Positions 1 to 8,385 of a DNA stretch of 64,000 bases are shown one piece after another. Position numbers and translations under genes: made by a program. This stretch comes from Halarchaeum nitratireducens. GTDB taxonomy: Archaea > Halobacteriota > Halobacteria > Halobacteriales > Halobacteriaceae. The notes under the pieces are model-generated. The model had not been told where the DNA came from, ran no database searches, and saw nothing but the letters and a program-made list of their open reading frames with translations. The number at the start of each line of letters is the position of its first letter. Within the stretch, counting starts at the first letter, position 1. The DNA lies in assembly GCF_014647155.1 (NCBI RefSeq), contig NZ_BMOQ01000002.1:124001-188000 (forward strand). The letters are read 5' to 3'.

Positions 1-482
1 CCGACATGGGCCCCCTCAACTACGAGGCGCACTTCGAGAAGGTGATGGACTACATCGACCTCGGCGTCGAGGAGGGCGCGACCATCGAGACGGGCGGCGA
101 GGCCCTCAACCGCGACGGCTACTTCGTCGAACCGACGGTCTTCTCGGACGTCGAGACGGACATGCGGATCGCCCAGGAGGAGATCTTCGGGCCGGTGCTC
201 TGCGTCATCCCGTTCTCGGAGCGCCGCGAGGCCGTCGACATCGCCAACGACGTCGAGATGGGACTCACTGGCGGCGTCTTCTCCGACGACATCCGGGCCG
301 CGCTCAACACCGCCGAGCAGATCGAGGCGGGGAGCGTCTACGTCAATCAGTGGTTCGGCGGCCCGATCGGCGCGCCGTTCGGCGGCTTCAAGAAGAGCGG
401 CATCGGTCGCGAGATGGGGATGGAAGCCTTCGATTCCTATCTCCAGACGAAGAACATCTGCGTCAACCTCACCGAGCGCTGA
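1..482 (+). CDS. Aldehyde dehydrogenase, C-terminal part (5' end outside window)
   Basis: The reading frame is already open at the left edge, so only about the last 160 residues are present. They match the C-terminal part of NAD(P)-dependent aldehyde dehydrogenases: the EEIFGPVL block that follows the catalytic domain, a GLTGGVFS segment, and the C-terminal GGFKKSGIGREMG block. The catalytic Cys and Glu lie upstream of the window, so activity cannot be judged. It is followed by a convergent SDR gene. With the SDR and the GMC oxidoreductase it probably forms an alcohol-to-acid oxidation set (inference). Substrate unknown. Confidence 0.9.
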   Translation, partial: DMGPLNYEAHFEKVMDYIDLGVEEGATIETGGEALNRDGYFVEPTVFSDVETDMRIAQEEIFGPVLCVIPFSERREAVDIANDVEMGLTGGVFSDDIRAALNTAEQIEAGSVYVNQWFGGPIGAPFGGFKKSGIGREMGMEAFDSYLQTKNICVNLTER

Positions 483-559
483 ACGCGGCTCCGGCCGCTC
501 GGTCGACCCCGAACACCGCTTTTTCGCGCGCGACGCGTCGCCCGCCGAGCCCCGCCGAC

Positions 560-1315
560 TTACTGGTCCTGGAGGAACTCCGGCCACTCCTCCGGCGGCT
601 TGCTCAGGTAGTCCGGGCGCTCGTTCAGGCTCCCGCCGCCGTCGAGTTCGATGGCGGTCGCGTTGACGTACTCGGAGAGGTCGGAGACGAGGAAGAGGAC
701 GGTGTCGGCGACGTCCTCGGAGGTGACGCCGCGTTCGAGCGGGCCGTTCGGCGAGCCGCCGGGACAGACCGCGTTCACGCGGACGTCCGGCCCGAGGTCG
801 CGGGCGGTGTGCTTCGAGAGGCCGATGAGCCCCCACTTCGCCGCGGTGTAACTCGGGTTCCCGTGGACGGTGACGTTCGTCCCCGCCATCGAGGAGATGT
901 TGACGATGCGGCCGTTCCCGTGCTCCAGCATCTCCGCCGAGGCGGCCTTCGAGCAGTTGAACGGCCCCGAGAGGTTGAGCGAGATGCCGCTCTCCCACTC
1001 GTCGTAGTCGAGGTCAGTGAAGTGGTCGGTGCTGCTCCCGCCGGCGTTGTTGACGAGGATTTCGAGGCTCCCGAAGCGCTCGACCGTCGCCTCGACGAGC
1101 GCCTCCGCGGACGCCGGGTCGGTGACGTCGCACTCGACGACTTCGACGTCGACCCCGTCCGCGCGGAGGTCGTCCGCCGTCTCCTCCGCGAGCTCCACCT
1201 GGATGTCGGCGATCACGACGTCACACCCGGCCTCCCCGAGCCGTGTCGCGATCTCGCGGCCGAATCCCTGTGCGCCGCCGGTGACGATAGCCGTCTCTCC
1301 GTCGAGGTCTATCAT
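560..1315 (-). CDS. Short-chain dehydrogenase/reductase (SDR)
   Basis: A 251-residue classical SDR of normal family length. Visible motifs are the Rossmann TGGAQGFG at residues 12-19, NNAG at 89-92, the catalytic Ser at about 142 and the YTAAK motif (Tyr156, Lys160). These predict an NAD(P)-dependent oxidoreductase of alcohols or ketones in the cytoplasm. The C-terminal tail ends in an acidic, Trp/Pro-containing stretch (EEWPEFLQDQ). The gene is read leftward, 98 bases beyond the GMC oxidoreductase stop and in the same direction, so the two may be co-transcribed. The exact substrate cannot be deduced. Confidence 0.92.
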   Translation of the reverse strand: MIDLDGETAIVTGGAQGFGREIATRLGEAGCDVVIADIQVELAEETADDLRADGVDVEVVECDVTDPASAEALVEATVERFGSLEILVNNAGGSSTDHFTDLDYDEWESGISLNLSGPFNCSKAASAEMLEHGNGRIVNISSMAGTNVTVHGNPSYTAAKWGLIGLSKHTARDLGPDVRVNAVCPGGSPNGPLERGVTSEDVADTVLFLVSDLSEYVNATAIELDGGGSLNERPDYLSKPPEEWPEFLQDQ

Positions 1316-1413
1316 ACCTCCCCGTCACCGCGAACCGGGTTAAAGATAACGAACGATTGCCGTGTTTACGCGTGCGCGGACGTCGCCCGTGGAGAGCGTA
1401 CCGACGCGTCGGT

Positions 1414-2955
1414 TCAGTCGTTCCGAACGAGGTCCGCGCCCCTCTCCGCGACGGCGATGGTGGGCGCGTTCGTGTTCCCGCTGGGGACGCGGGGCATCAC
1501 GGAGGCGTCGATGACGCGGAGGCCGTCGATGCCGTGGAGTCGGAGGTCGTCGTCGACGACGGCCATCTCGTCGTCGCCCATCTTGCACGTGCAGGTCGGG
1601 TGGTAGCCCGAGACGGCGTTGTTCCGGATGTACTCCGCGATCTCCTCGTCGCTCTGGGCGTCCTCGCCCGGATAGAGTTCGCGTTCGCGGTACTCCGTGA
1701 GCGCGTCCGTCTCGCCGATCCGACGCGCGCGGCGGATGCCCGTGACGAAGTCCTCGACGTCCTCCTCGTCCAGCATGTACTCGGGGTCCATCACCGGATC
1801 GTCGTGGGGGTCGGCGGACTGGAGCGTGACGCGCCCGCGCGCGCTCGGCCGTAACGGCAGCACCATGATCGAGAATCCGGCTTGCGGGTCGTTCTCCGCG
1901 CCAGGCGCGAGCCCGTACTGGAGGTCGGGCGCGGGGAGGTCCGGATCGGAGCGCTCGAAGGCGCCGACCATCGAGCGGTCGTAGCGGGTCCCTCGTTCCT
2001 CGCCGTCCGCCGTCTCGATGGGCTCCGGGGCGGCCTCGATCGGTTCCGAGCTCTCGTAGACGACCGGCACGCGCAGGTGGTCTTGGAGGTTCCGTCCGAC
2101 GCCCGGGAGGTCGTGACGGACGTCGATGCCGTGCTCTTCGAGGTGGTCGGCGGGGCCGATGCCCGAGAGCATCAGTAGCTGGGGCGTCTGGACCGCCCCG
2201 GCGGCGAGGAGGACCTCGCCGTCGTCCGTGACTTCCGCGGTTTCCGTCGCGCCGTCCTGTTCGTAGACCGCGCCGGTCGCCCGGTCGCCGTCGAAGGTGA
2301 GTTCGGTGACGTGCGCGCTCGTCTCGACGTGGAGGTTCGGGCGATCGAGGACGGGCTTGATGAACGCCGCCGCCGCGCTGTGTCGGTGGCCGTTGTCCAT
2401 CGTGGAGTGGTAGTAGCCGATCCCCGCCTGCTGCTCGCCGTTGAAGTCCATGTTCACGTCGAGCCCCGCCTCCCGCCCGGCCTCGACGAGCGTCTCGCTG
2501 AACTCGTTCGGAGACCCGCGCCAGACGCTCAGCGGCCCGTCGTGACCGTGGTACGCCTCGTCGCCGTCGGCGTTCAGGCTCTCGGACTTCTTGAAGTAGT
2601 CGAGCATCTCGTCGTACCCCCACCCCTCGTTGCCGAGTTCCTCCCACCGGTCGTAGTCGTCGGGGTGGCCGCGGACGTACGCCATGCCGTTGATGACGCT
2701 CGACCCGCCGAGCGCCTTCCCGCGGGGCCAGTCGATCCGACGGCCGTTGAGCCCGGGTTGGGGCTCGGTCTCGAACTCCCAGTCGAGGTCGGAGCCGAGG
2801 ACGTCCCAGACCCGCGTGGGATCCTTGACCATGTCGCGGTCCTCTGCCGGCTCGCCCGATTCGAGGACCAGCACGTCGACGTCCTCGTCTGCCGTCAGTC
2901 GGCGGGCGAGCACGCACCCCGCGCTCCCACCGCCGACGATGATGTAGTCGTACAT
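1414..2955 (-). CDS. GMC family FAD-dependent oxidoreductase (choline-dehydrogenase-like)
   Basis: A 513-residue glucose-methanol-choline oxidoreductase. The N-terminus has the FAD-binding GGGSAGCVLARRL; next come the first GMC signature (GKALGGSSVINGMAYVRG) and the second (GAVQTPQLLMLSGIGP). The C-terminus has the active-site YHPTCTCKMG and GNTNAPTIAVAE segments. I start it at 2955 (MYDYIIVGGG) rather than 2973 because a TATA-like box at 2981-2990 lies about 30 bases upstream, which fits a leaderless transcript. It oxidises an alcohol to an aldehyde and would feed the neighbouring aldehyde dehydrogenase. A paralogue lies at 20040-21560 with a nearly identical C-terminal block. Confidence 0.93.
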   Translation of the reverse strand: MYDYIIVGGGSAGCVLARRLTADEDVDVLVLESGEPAEDRDMVKDPTRVWDVLGSDLDWEFETEPQPGLNGRRIDWPRGKALGGSSVINGMAYVRGHPDDYDRWEELGNEGWGYDEMLDYFKKSESLNADGDEAYHGHDGPLSVWRGSPNEFSETLVEAGREAGLDVNMDFNGEQQAGIGYYHSTMDNGHRHSAAAAFIKPVLDRPNLHVETSAHVTELTFDGDRATGAVYEQDGATETAEVTDDGEVLLAAGAVQTPQLLMLSGIGPADHLEEHGIDVRHDLPGVGRNLQDHLRVPVVYESSEPIEAAPEPIETADGEERGTRYDRSMVGAFERSDPDLPAPDLQYGLAPGAENDPQAGFSIMVLPLRPSARGRVTLQSADPHDDPVMDPEYMLDEEDVEDFVTGIRRARRIGETDALTEYRERELYPGEDAQSDEEIAEYIRNNAVSGYHPTCTCKMGDDEMAVVDDDLRLHGIDGLRVIDASVMPRVPSGNTNAPTIAVAERGADLVRND

Positions 2956-2973
2956 GATTAACGATGCAATCAT
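2954..2973. promoter_or_regulatory. Inverted repeat at GMC oxidoreductase start
   Basis: ATGATT (2954-2959) and AATCAT (2968-2973) form perfect 6-bp arms around an 8-bp spacer. The repeat spans the predicted leaderless start, just downstream of the TATA-like box at 2981-2990. A regulator bound here would block initiation (inference). Confidence 0.35.
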
Positions 2974-2980
2974 AGATAGA

Positions 2981-2990
2981 ATATAACTAA
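2981..2990 (-). promoter_or_regulatory. TATA-like box of the GMC oxidoreductase gene
   Basis: The minus strand reads TTAGTTATAT, centred about 30 bases upstream of the chosen ATG at 2955. This supports the internal rather than the outer start. Confidence 0.45.
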
Positions 2991-3136
2991 TAATTTCCGG
3001 TTACCGGTGATCGGTTGCGAAACGGCCTCGTCGCACCGGCGCTCGCGTCCCATGGCCCACCCGAGTCCACCGTCGTGCGGTCGCACCTGCTCCACGTCAC
3101 GCCGTCCGCGGCGGCCCGTCGCCGCTCACCGCCGCG

Positions 3137-4048
3137 CTACAGGTACTCCTTCGCCGACTCGACGGCGGTGATGCCGTCGCCGACGCCGGCGCCGATCTCG
3201 AAGACGCTGTCTTGGCGGACGTCGCCCGCCGCGAAGATGCCCTCAACGCTGGACTCCATGTCCGGGCCGACGACGACCGCTCCCTCGTCGTCCAGCGCCA
3301 CGGCGCCGTCGAGGAACTCGGTGTTCGGCACGGAGCCGACGTTGACGTTCAGTCCCCCGATCTCGATCGTCTCCGGCTCGCCCTCGGCGTCGACGACCGC
3401 GAGGCCGTCCACGACGCCGTCGCTCCCCAGCACCTCCGTGACCGCGACGTCCGTCCGGACCGTGAGCCCGTCCGCCTCCGCCACCCGATCGCGGAACGCC
3501 GCGTCCGCCGACAGCTCCGCGTCGGGCGTGAGGAGGAGTACCTCCGAGGCGTAGTCCGTGAGGAAGACGGCGTCGATCGCCGCGTGGTTCCCGCCGCCGA
3601 CGACCGCGATGCGCTCGCCTCGGTAGAGCGGTCCGTCGCAGGTCGCACAGTGGAAGATCCCGCGTCCCTCGTACTCCTCCTCGCCGTCGACGCCGAGCCG
3701 TTCGGAGTGGCTCCCCGTCGCCACGATGACCGTCTCCGCCTCGTGGGCCTCCCCTCCCGCACGGACCACGTGGGGATCGTCACCGTCGCCGGGCTCGACG
3801 GCCTTCACGGCCTCCAGCTCCACGTCGACCTCGTACTGCTCGACCTGTTCGACGAGTCGCGCGCGCAGGTCGGTGCCTGCGACGCCGCCCGGGAACCCCG
3901 GGAAGGACTCGACTTCGTGTCGATTCACCAGTTCGCCGCCGATCGACTCCGCCTCGAAGAACAGCGTGTCGAGCGCGGCCCGGCCGGCGTACGTGCCCGC
4001 GGCCAACCCGGCGGGTCCCGTCCCGATGATGAGAACGTCGTGTACCAT
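3137..4048 (-). CDS. Thioredoxin reductase-like flavoprotein (CATC)
   Basis: A 303-residue protein with an FAD-binding GTGPAG at 9-14, a second nucleotide-binding GGGNHA near 151-156, and a redox-active CATC at residues 134-137. The late FAD motif GIFAAGDVR is present. This is the layout of low-molecular-weight thioredoxin reductases (about 300-330 aa), which pass electrons from NAD(P)H to a disulfide partner. The usual GxGxxA of the second Rossmann fold reads GGGNHA, so the nucleotide donor is uncertain. I chose the ATG at 4048 because the N-terminal extension from 4297 is Arg/Pro-rich shadow sequence. It is transcribed divergently from the CGSC unit at 4159-6982 and may be its reductase (inference). 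Confidence 0.88.
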   Translation of the reverse strand: MVHDVLIIGTGPAGLAAGTYAGRAALDTLFFEAESIGGELVNRHEVESFPGFPGGVAGTDLRARLVEQVEQYEVDVELEAVKAVEPGDGDDPHVVRAGGEAHEAETVIVATGSHSERLGVDGEEEYEGRGIFHCATCDGPLYRGERIAVVGGGNHAAIDAVFLTDYASEVLLLTPDAELSADAAFRDRVAEADGLTVRTDVAVTEVLGSDGVVDGLAVVDAEGEPETIEIGGLNVNVGSVPNTEFLDGAVALDDEGAVVVGPDMESSVEGIFAAGDVRQDSVFEIGAGVGDGITAVESAKEYL

Positions 4049-4158
4049 TGTCGCCACGCGCAGGTCCGCGAGAGAGCGCAAAAAAGCTTTCTCCCGCTCG
4101 GATTCGCCCGCGTCGGCACAAAGACGAAGGCGACCGACGGAGTAGCCGGCACTGACAC

Positions 4159-5241
4159 ATGGTCCGAGACGACGCCGACGACGAGTCGATAGCGGCGGTT
4201 TCGCGCACCCTCTACCGGCAGGGGATGACGGACGGCCTCCCGGTGATTCCGCCGACGGAGGAGCGGGTCGAGGAGATGCTGCGCGGCACGGATACACCGG
4301 ACGACGCGGTCATCGGTCGCCTCGGGAACGACGACAACCCGATCACGGTCGCGGGGCTGGCGTCGAACGCCGTGATGGCGGGCTGTCTGCCGACCCATAT
4401 GCCGGTGCTGGAGGCCGGCGTCCGGGCGCTGGCGGACCCCGACTCGAACTCGATCCAGTTCTCCGTCAGCACGGGTGGGTGGGCCTACCAGTGGATCGTC
4501 AACGGCCCCGTCCGCGGCGACGTCGGGATCGCCGGCGGGACGGGCGCGTACGGGCCGAACTACCGCGCGAACCGGGCCATCGCCCGGGCGCTCGGGATCG
4601 CCTACCGGAACACCGCGAAGATCCACCCCGGCGAGAAGGACATGGGCGTGATGGGCAACCCATTCAAGTTCAGCCTCCTCCTCGGGGAGCACGAGGAGGC
4701 CAGCCCGTGGGAGCCCTACCACGTCACGGCCGGCTACGACGAGGGGGACAGCACGATCTCGCTCTCCGGACCGAACAGCTTCGTCCAGTGGGAGCCGGCG
4801 GCGGCCGAGGCGGAAGCCGTCCTCCGCGGGATGCTCGCCAACACGCCGCCGGCGATGGTCAGCGGCGAGCAGCAGGGCGGCGATTTCGATCAGACGATCA
4901 CGTACGTCCTCTGTCCCGCGAGCATCGACCTCCTCGCGGACGCCGGGCTCTCGAAGCGCGACGTCAAGCGGTACGTCGCGGACAACTCCGCGATTCCAGT
5001 TGATGAGTTCCAGAAGGGGGTCCTCTGGGAGGGTGCGCTCGAGGGCTACCACGGTCGCGTCGAGAACGCGCAGGTGCCACAGATCAGGGGTCCCGAGTAC
5101 GTTCGCGTCGTCGCTGGCGGCGGGCGGACCGGCCGGTGCGACGCCGTCATCGGGCCGTCGATCGGAGGGCCGGTGACGGAGCCGATCGACTACCCCGACG
5201 GCTGGTCGGCGCTCGTCGCCGAGTACGGGCCCACCGAATGA
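4159..5241 (+). CDS. Conserved 360-aa protein (A) of the UGSC-associated unit
   Basis: I recognise the conserved blocks but cannot name a biochemical function. Visible blocks are DGLPVIPPTEERVEEML near residues 25-41, NAVMAGCLP around Cys76, a WAYQWIVNGPVR block, ARALGIAYRNTAK with PGEKDMGVMGNPFKF, and PWEPYHV with GYDEGDSTISLSGP. There is no signal peptide or membrane segment. Cys76 is the only Cys clearly conserved with the paralogue at 5900-6982, of the same 360-residue length. It lies 70 bases before the CGSC protein and is read in the same direction. It could be a partner subunit or enzyme for the CGSC protein (inference). Confidence 0.8.
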   Translation: MVRDDADDESIAAVSRTLYRQGMTDGLPVIPPTEERVEEMLRGTDTPDDAVIGRLGNDDNPITVAGLASNAVMAGCLPTHMPVLEAGVRALADPDSNSIQFSVSTGGWAYQWIVNGPVRGDVGIAGGTGAYGPNYRANRAIARALGIAYRNTAKIHPGEKDMGVMGNPFKFSLLLGEHEEASPWEPYHVTAGYDEGDSTISLSGPNSFVQWEPAAAEAEAVLRGMLANTPPAMVSGEQQGGDFDQTITYVLCPASIDLLADAGLSKRDVKRYVADNSAIPVDEFQKGVLWEGALEGYHGRVENAQVPQIRGPEYVRVVAGGGRTGRCDAVIGPSIGGPVTEPIDYPDGWSALVAEYGPTE

Positions 5242-5278
5242 CCCCACAGCACGCATACATCATTATCTGTCACCAAAA

Positions 5279-5288
5279 ACTATATTGT
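5279..5288 (+). promoter_or_regulatory. TATA-like box of the CGSC protein gene
   Basis: An AT-rich element (ACTATATTGT) is centred about 27 bases upstream of the ATG at 5311, consistent with leaderless transcription. The CGSC gene and its downstream partner therefore probably have their own promoter in addition to any readthrough from 4159. Confidence 0.45.
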
Positions 5289-5296
5289 CAGTGCGT

Positions 5297-5312
5297 ATAG
5301 TACCCATACTAT
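5297..5312. promoter_or_regulatory. Inverted repeat overlapping the CGSC gene start
   Basis: ATAGTA-CCCA-TACTAT is a perfect inverted repeat with 6-bp arms and a 4-bp spacer. It lies between the TATA-like box and the start codon. A second overlapping inverted repeat, ACCCAT-ACT-ATGGGT (5302-5316), includes the ATG. The position suggests an operator. Confidence 0.4.
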
Positions 5313-5880
5313 GGGTCTCGTAACCCCCTCCTCGACGGGCAACGACACGGACCAGAAGCCACTCACCCCGCGCGTCGACTCGCTTGATGGGACGCACATC
5401 GGGCTGTACGACAACGGGAAGCCGGCGGCCGAACCCCTCTTGACCGCGGTCCAGGAGATGCTCGCCGAGCGCTATCCGGACGCGACGTTCGAGTGGTACC
5501 ACGTCGAGCACCTCAATCAGATCAAGAACGACGAGGAGCAGGCGGCGGTCACCGAGTGGGCCGAGGACGTCGACGTCGCCATCGGAGCCATCGGCGACTG
5601 CGGCTCGTGCACGAAGTTCCTCACGTGGGGGATCGAGTTCATCGAGGACGCCGGAACGCCGGGCGTCGGACTCATCGACGAGGGGTTCGAGCTCGACTAT
5701 CAGTCCAACGCCGTCGAGCGCGGCCGTCCGCTGCGCTACAAGAAGACCCCGGTCCGATGCGAGACGACCGACCTCGAGCGCGTCCGCGACGAGGTCACCG
5801 ACGACGTCCTCGACGGTATCATCGACGAGCTCACCCGCCCCCTGAACGACAAAGAGCGCGCCGACCCGGTCGCGCAGTAA
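5311..5880 (+). CDS. UGSC-type protein with Cys-Gly-Ser-Cys motif
   Basis: A 189-residue protein with the sequence IGDCGSCT; Cys97 and Cys100 form CGSC. I relate it to the family catalogued as UGSC (seleno)proteins, in which the first Cys may be selenocysteine; here it is encoded as Cys (TGC). The N-terminal 20 residues are a polar tail. The core starts near DGTHIGLYDNGKP, and a third Cys lies near the C-terminus. There is no signal peptide. The spacing suggests a cytoplasmic dithiol redox site, possibly reduced by the divergent thioredoxin-reductase-like protein (inference). The gene is followed after 19 bases by the second 360-aa paralogue. Reaction unknown. Confidence 0.7.
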   Translation: MGLVTPSSTGNDTDQKPLTPRVDSLDGTHIGLYDNGKPAAEPLLTAVQEMLAERYPDATFEWYHVEHLNQIKNDEEQAAVTEWAEDVDVAIGAIGDCGSCTKFLTWGIEFIEDAGTPGVGLIDEGFELDYQSNAVERGRPLRYKKTPVRCETTDLERVRDEVTDDVLDGIIDELTRPLNDKERADPVAQ

Positions 5881-5899
5881 TCCCCGCCCCGAGATATTC

Positions 5900-6982
5900 A
5901 TGTCCCAGCACTCACCAGACGAGCAGTCGCTAGAGGAGATCAATCAGTCGCTGTACGAGGACGGCCTGACCGACGGCCTCCCGGTGATCCCGCCGACCGA
6001 CGAGCGGGTCGAGGAGATGCTTCGCGGCACCGACAAACCCCGCGACCACGTCCTCGGCGACCTCGGCAACAACGAGAACGCGATCACGGTCGAGCAGCTG
6101 GCGTCGAACGCCGTGATGGCGGGCTGTCTACCGACCTACATGCCGGTGCTGGAGGCCGGTATCCGGGCGCTGGCGGACCCCGACTCGAACTCGATTCAGT
6201 TCTCCGTCAGCACGGGATCGTGGGCCTACCAATGGATCGTCAACGGTCCCGTTCGTGAGGCGCTCGGCATCGAGACGAGCTCCGGGGCGTTCGGGCCGAG
6301 TTTCCACGCGAACCAGACGATCGCGCGGGCGCTCGGGATCGCCTACCGGAACACCGCGAAGATCTATCCCGGCGAGAAGGACATGGGCGTGATGGGCAAC
6401 CCCTTCAAGTTCAGCTTCCTCGCCGGCGAGAACCAGGACGCCAGTCCGTGGGAGCCCTACCACGTCACGAACGGCTACGACGAGGGGGACAGCACGATCT
6501 CGCTCTCCGGGCCGAACGGCTGGGTCCAGTGGTTCCCCGACGAGAACAACGCGGAGAACGTCTTGCGAAACATGATCGAGAACACGCCGACCTCGATGCG
6601 CGCGAGCTCCGGCGAGGACCTCAACGCGACGATCACGCACTTCTTCAACCCGTACAACGCGGAGGAGCTGGAGAAGGAGGACCTGAGCAAGCAGGAGGTC
6701 AAGGAGTACCTCGTCGAGAACTCCTACCGGACGCTCGACGGCTACGAGGAACCCCGCGGCGAGACGGGGAAGGTCCCGCCACGACAGATCCAGCAGTACG
6801 CCGATGCGGACGCCATCAACCTCATCGCCGTCGGCGGCCCCGGACGGGTGAACGCCATCGCCGGCACCTCGATCGGCGGTCCCGTCACGAAGAAGATCGA
6901 GTTCCCGGACAACTGGGACGACCTCCGAGAGGAGTACGCCATCGAGGAGAACTGGGTTCCGACCGAGGGCTTCTACGACTGA
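5900..6982 (+). CDS. Conserved 360-aa protein (B), paralogue of 4159-5241
   Basis: Same length as protein A and colinear over its whole length, including DGLPVIPPTDERVEEML, NAVMAGCLP with the only conserved Cys (Cys76), WAYQWIVNGPVR, ARALGIAYRNTAK, PGEKDMGVMGNPFKF and GYDEGDSTISLSGP. It diverges in residues 100-120 and over the last third, and lacks the two further Cys residues of protein A. It begins 19 bases after the CGSC gene and is surely co-transcribed with it. The duplication around a CGSC protein suggests a heteromeric complex or two substrate-specific partners (inference). I cannot assign a reaction. Confidence 0.8.
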   Translation: MSQHSPDEQSLEEINQSLYEDGLTDGLPVIPPTDERVEEMLRGTDKPRDHVLGDLGNNENAITVEQLASNAVMAGCLPTYMPVLEAGIRALADPDSNSIQFSVSTGSWAYQWIVNGPVREALGIETSSGAFGPSFHANQTIARALGIAYRNTAKIYPGEKDMGVMGNPFKFSFLAGENQDASPWEPYHVTNGYDEGDSTISLSGPNGWVQWFPDENNAENVLRNMIENTPTSMRASSGEDLNATITHFFNPYNAEELEKEDLSKQEVKEYLVENSYRTLDGYEEPRGETGKVPPRQIQQYADADAINLIAVGGPGRVNAIAGTSIGGPVTKKIEFPDNWDDLREEYAIEENWVPTEGFYD

Positions 6983-7061
6983 GCGTCACTCGGACCGCCC
7001 GTCGGTTCCCGCCGGGACCGCGACCAAACCGTTTTGAGCGCACGGAGCGTCCGTCCCGAGC

Positions 7062-7313
7062 ATGCGCGCCACGACGGTCGAGTGTCCGCGGTGTGAGGCG
7101 GCCCACGAGTTCTTCTTGCAGGACGAGGAGCGACACCTCCGGCAGTGTCCGGACTGCGACGGCTGGTTCGTCTTCGCCGAGGCGGAGTCCGGCCTCAAAC
7201 GGACGGCGCTCGACGACCCCGCGGCGTGCCCGGTCGCGGGGTGCGAAGAGCGCGTCGACGCGGACGATCTACCGGCGCACGTCGTCGACACGCACGACGG
7301 CTCGCTCGACTGA
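7062..7313 (+). CDS. Small double zinc-finger protein
   Basis: An 83-residue protein. Two CxxC pairs (CPRC at residue 8 onward, CPDC near 31) form a zinc-ribbon-like site. A second site, C-x4-C ... H-x4-H, occurs in the CPVAGCEERV ... HVVDTH segment, like a C2H2 finger. Such small haloarchaeal zinc-finger proteins are common; some act in regulation or RNA/DNA binding, but no specific role is visible here. An AT-rich element near 7028-7038 lies about 27 bases before the ATG, suggesting a leaderless single-gene transcript. It is convergent with the alcohol dehydrogenase gene, with 11 bases between stops. Confidence 0.75.
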   Translation: MRATTVECPRCEAAHEFFLQDEERHLRQCPDCDGWFVFAEAESGLKRTALDDPAACPVAGCEERVDADDLPAHVVDTHDGSLD

Positions 7314-7324
7314 ACCGGACCCGA

Positions 7325-8356
7325 TCACGGGCAGACGAGGATCTTTCGCTCCTCGCTCTCCCCGCCGAGCAGCGTCTCGAACCCCCGATCGACGACGTCT
7401 TCGAGGTCGATCCGCGACGTGACGTAGTCGTCGGCGTCGAGCTCTCCGCTGGCGAGCTGGCGGAGCACGACGTCGTACTCCTTGGAGACGCGCGGGCCGA
7501 GCTGATGGGAGGTCGACCCGGCGACCGTGCGCTGGTGGCGGACGAGCTTCTGCGGTTCGAACGCGGCTTCGCCGCCGAAGACGCCGATGACCGTGGTGTG
7601 ACCACCGGCGCGCGTGGCGCTGACGGCCTGATCGAGGGTGGCCTCGTGGCCGACGGCCTCGAACGCGACGTCGGCGCCCGTCCCGGTCTTCTCGTGGATC
7701 CGCTCCACGGGGTCCTCCTCTTCGGGATCGATGAGCACGTCAGCGCCGAAGTCGGCGGCGACGTCGCGGCGCGACGCCTGCGGCTCTGAGACGTAGACGG
7801 GGCCGGCGCCCGCGGAGGCGGCGAACCGCACCGCACCGAGTCCGATCGGCCCCGCGCCGACGACGACGGCGCTGTCACCGACACCGACGGGCGACTGACG
7901 GACGGCGTGGAGGCCGACGCTGATCGGCTGGGCGATGGCGGCGTCGGCGGGCGAGACCCCATCGGGGAGCACGAGCGCGTTGTCGGCGCGCTCGACGACC
8001 CTCTCCGCGTAGCCGCCCGGTCGCGCGGACGTCGCGTCGAGGTCCCGACAGAGGTTGTACATCGCGCTCTCGCAACACCAACAGTCCATGCAGGGCGTGT
8101 GCGGGCTGAGGACGACGTCGGTACCGACCTCGATGTCGACGCCGGCGCCGGTTTCGAGGACGGTGCCGCCGATCTCGTGACCCAGCGTCGTCGGATAGTC
8201 GGCGTCGCCGTGGAGGCCGTCCGTGTAGAAGTGGAGGTCGGATCCACAGATCCCACACGCGGCGACGTCCACGAGTACCTCCCCTTCGCCCGGGTTCGGC
8301 TCGTCGACGTCCTCGACGCGCATGTCTTCCGGTCCGTAGAAGAGTGCGGCTCTCAT
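7325..8356 (-). CDS. Zinc-dependent alcohol dehydrogenase (threonine/sorbitol dehydrogenase-like)
   Basis: A 343-residue medium-chain dehydrogenase. Catalytic zinc ligands are visible as Cys37 (CGICGSD) and the GHE motif at 59-61. The structural zinc lobe is present (CMDCWCC ... C at 89-103). The NAD-binding motif is VVGAGPIGLGA. Length and motifs fit polyol/threonine dehydrogenase-type enzymes; the substrate is not identifiable. A TATA-like box at 8381-8390 lies about 29 bases upstream of the ATG, overlapped by an inverted repeat at 8372-8385. The IclR regulator lies directly upstream and is read in the same direction, so it may control this gene (inference). Confidence 0.93.
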   Translation of the reverse strand: MRAALFYGPEDMRVEDVDEPNPGEGEVLVDVAACGICGSDLHFYTDGLHGDADYPTTLGHEIGGTVLETGAGVDIEVGTDVVLSPHTPCMDCWCCESAMYNLCRDLDATSARPGGYAERVVERADNALVLPDGVSPADAAIAQPISVGLHAVRQSPVGVGDSAVVVGAGPIGLGAVRFAASAGAGPVYVSEPQASRRDVAADFGADVLIDPEEEDPVERIHEKTGTGADVAFEAVGHEATLDQAVSATRAGGHTTVIGVFGGEAAFEPQKLVRHQRTVAGSTSHQLGPRVSKEYDVVLRQLASGELDADDYVTSRIDLEDVVDRGFETLLGGESEERKILVCP

Positions 8357-8371
8357 ACCAGACCTAACTCA

Positions 8372-8385
8372 TTATTCGTTAATAA
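8372..8385. promoter_or_regulatory. Inverted repeat overlapping the alcohol dehydrogenase promoter
   Basis: TTATT-CGTT-AATAA is a perfect 5-bp-arm inverted repeat with a 4-bp spacer. It overlaps the downstream half of the TATA-like box. It is a candidate operator, perhaps for the neighbouring IclR-family regulator (inference). Confidence 0.35.

Noticed and set aside
5598-5609. A selenocysteine codon in the CGSC motif
   Set aside because: The codons of the motif encode Cys (TGC), so this is the cysteine form of the UGSC family.
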